A model generated the notes under the pieces. The model had not been told where the DNA came from. It ran no database searches and worked only from the letters and a program-made list of their open reading frames with translations. This document shows positions 63,222-64,000 of a stretch of DNA of 64,000 bases, one piece after another. Position 1 is the stretch's first letter; the number at the start of each line of letters is the position of its first letter. Location: assembly GCF_030246925.1 (NCBI RefSeq), contig NZ_CP126740.1, positions 868,001-932,000 of the forward strand, written 5' to 3'. Origin of the DNA: Microbacterium sp. zg-Y625. GTDB lineage: Bacteria > Actinomycetota > Actinomycetes > Actinomycetales > Microbacteriaceae. Position numbers and translations under genes: made by a program.

Positions 63222-64000
63222 GCCAGCGTCCGCCCTGTCAGCGAGCGGCGAGGGCTGCCGGCGCGCACGGGGGCGATGCTGCCGCGCAGGAAGCCCGCGC
63301 CGGCGAGCAGCAGGGAGAGCAGGATCGCCGTGGCGGCGGGTGCGCCCTGCGGGCCGCGGCGCAGCTCCCGCCAGAGGGCCGCGGGGAGCACGCGTGAGGC
63401 GTAGGCGGACTCGGCCGACAGCGCATCCTGGCGCCCGACGGTGCGCGCGATCCCCGCTTTGGAGATCCCCTCGCACCAGCTGCGATGGGCGACGTACGCC
63501 ATGCGCGTCCGGTCTGGGCTGACATGGTGGCGAACGCGCGCCGACGGCTCGTACCGCACGGTGTGGGTCGGATCGAGCTGGCGCAGCTTGATGCACACCT
63601 CGGTCTCTTCGCAGCCGATGGGAAGCTTGCCCACGCGGCCGGTGTCGGTGTTGAAGCCGCCGACGGCCAGGAGCGGGTCGCGGCGGAAGGCCATCGAGCA
63701 GCCCATGACGTTGCGCACAGGGCCGGGGCGTGTGGGGAGTCCGCGATAGCTGCATCCGACGATCCAGAGCAGTTCCTCGGGGAGCACGGCGGGGGCGTCG
63801 CCCGGCCACAGCGGCACGGCGCTGCCGCCCACCGCGACGACCGACGGCGCGATGAATCCGTCGACCAGCGTTCGCAGCCATCCGGGCTCGGCCACCGCGT
63901 CGTCGTCGAGGAAGGCGACGATCTCGCCGTCTGCCACCTGCAGGGCGGTGTTCCGCGCGCCGGACAGTCCCTGCTTGCCGGTGTTGGCCAGCACGCGCGC
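63218..64000 (-). CDS. GT2 family glycosyltransferase (partial, 5' end outside window)
   Basis: About 260 residues of the C-terminal part are visible. GLSGARNTALQVADGEIVAFLDDDAVAEPGW has the GT-A metal motif DDD; GCSMAFRRDPLLAVGGFN and GCEETEVCIKLRQ (ED-type acceptor site) follow. The last 60 residues have one helix and a basic tail. It overlaps the flippase start, so it belongs to the same operon, which continues beyond the right edge. Confidence 0.85.
   Translation of the reverse strand, partial: ARVLANTGKQGLSGARNTALQVADGEIVAFLDDDAVAEPGWLRTLVDGFIAPSVVAVGGSAVPLWPGDAPAVLPEELLWIVGCSYRGLPTRPGPVRNVMGCSMAFRRDPLLAVGGFNTDTGRVGKLPIGCEETEVCIKLRQLDPTHTVRYEPSARVRHHVSPDRTRMAYVAHRSWCEGISKAGIARTVGRQDALSAESAYASRVLPAALWRELRRGPQGAPAATAILLSLLLAGAGFLRGSIAPVRAGSPRRSLTGRTLA

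Overview
The window is 64 kb of chromosome from a high-GC actinobacterium, most likely a Microbacterium or a close relative in the Microbacteriaceae. The evidence is high G+C throughout, frequent GTG starts, ATGA/GTGA gene overlaps, TANNNT -10 boxes 6-8 bases before start codons (leaderless mRNAs), and the order lysA-hom-thrC-thrB-rho-prfA-prmC-sua5-wecA-atpIBEFHAGDC, which matches the mycobacterial order except for one missing gene and one insertion. The genus is an inference; there is no rRNA here. I saw no tRNA, rRNA, CRISPR array, prophage or insertion sequence.

Layout. (1) 1-13.6 kb, mostly plus strand: threonine pathway (hom, thrC, thrB), transcription termination (rho), translation (prfA, prmC, sua5) and wecA. 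A four-gene insert lies between prfA and prmC: two membrane proteins and the cysteine pair cysK/cysE. rpmE, which lies between rho and prfA in mycobacteria, is absent. (2) 13.1-20.6 kb: complete F1Fo ATP synthase operon ended by a long hairpin. (3) 20.6-30.8 kb: yaaA, a DUF5684-like protein, an aldo/keto reductase, a heterodimeric ABC exporter, a PP2C phosphatase and a stand-alone EccC/FtsK-like ATPase. (4) 30.8-35.4 kb: asparaginase-ald operon divergent from an OsmC protein, plsC, and a tandem-FKBP lipoprotein. (5) 35.4-50.8 kb: dxr, rip1 and ispG, normally close neighbours in actinobacteria, here split by about 10 kb carrying pflB-pflA, a MurE-like ligase, gadB-gadC and a YcnI copper-type pair, and by a PhzE/TrpEG-type anthranilate synthase. 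(6) 50.8-52.2 kb: a two-module lipoprotein flanked by two copies of a palindromic repeat. (7) 52.2-64 kb, minus strand: a tightly overlapping operon for an exopolysaccharide (two GT2 enzymes, a polytopic GT-C-like protein, two flippases, a pyruvyl transferase family protein, three acyltransferase-type proteins and a GH16 glycanase). It runs off the right edge.

Regulation. The anthranilate synthase is preceded by a complete tryptophan attenuator: an 11-residue leader peptide with tandem Trp codons, then a terminator with a U-rich tail. The pflB promoter carries two perfect 13-bp palindromes of the FadR/GntR type. Several intergenic regions hold arrays of short units arranged forward-forward then reverse-reverse with 18-20 bp period. 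Three different unit families show this layout, and I could not assign them to a described element. These arrays, the attenuator and the pfl operators are the most rewarding observations in the window.
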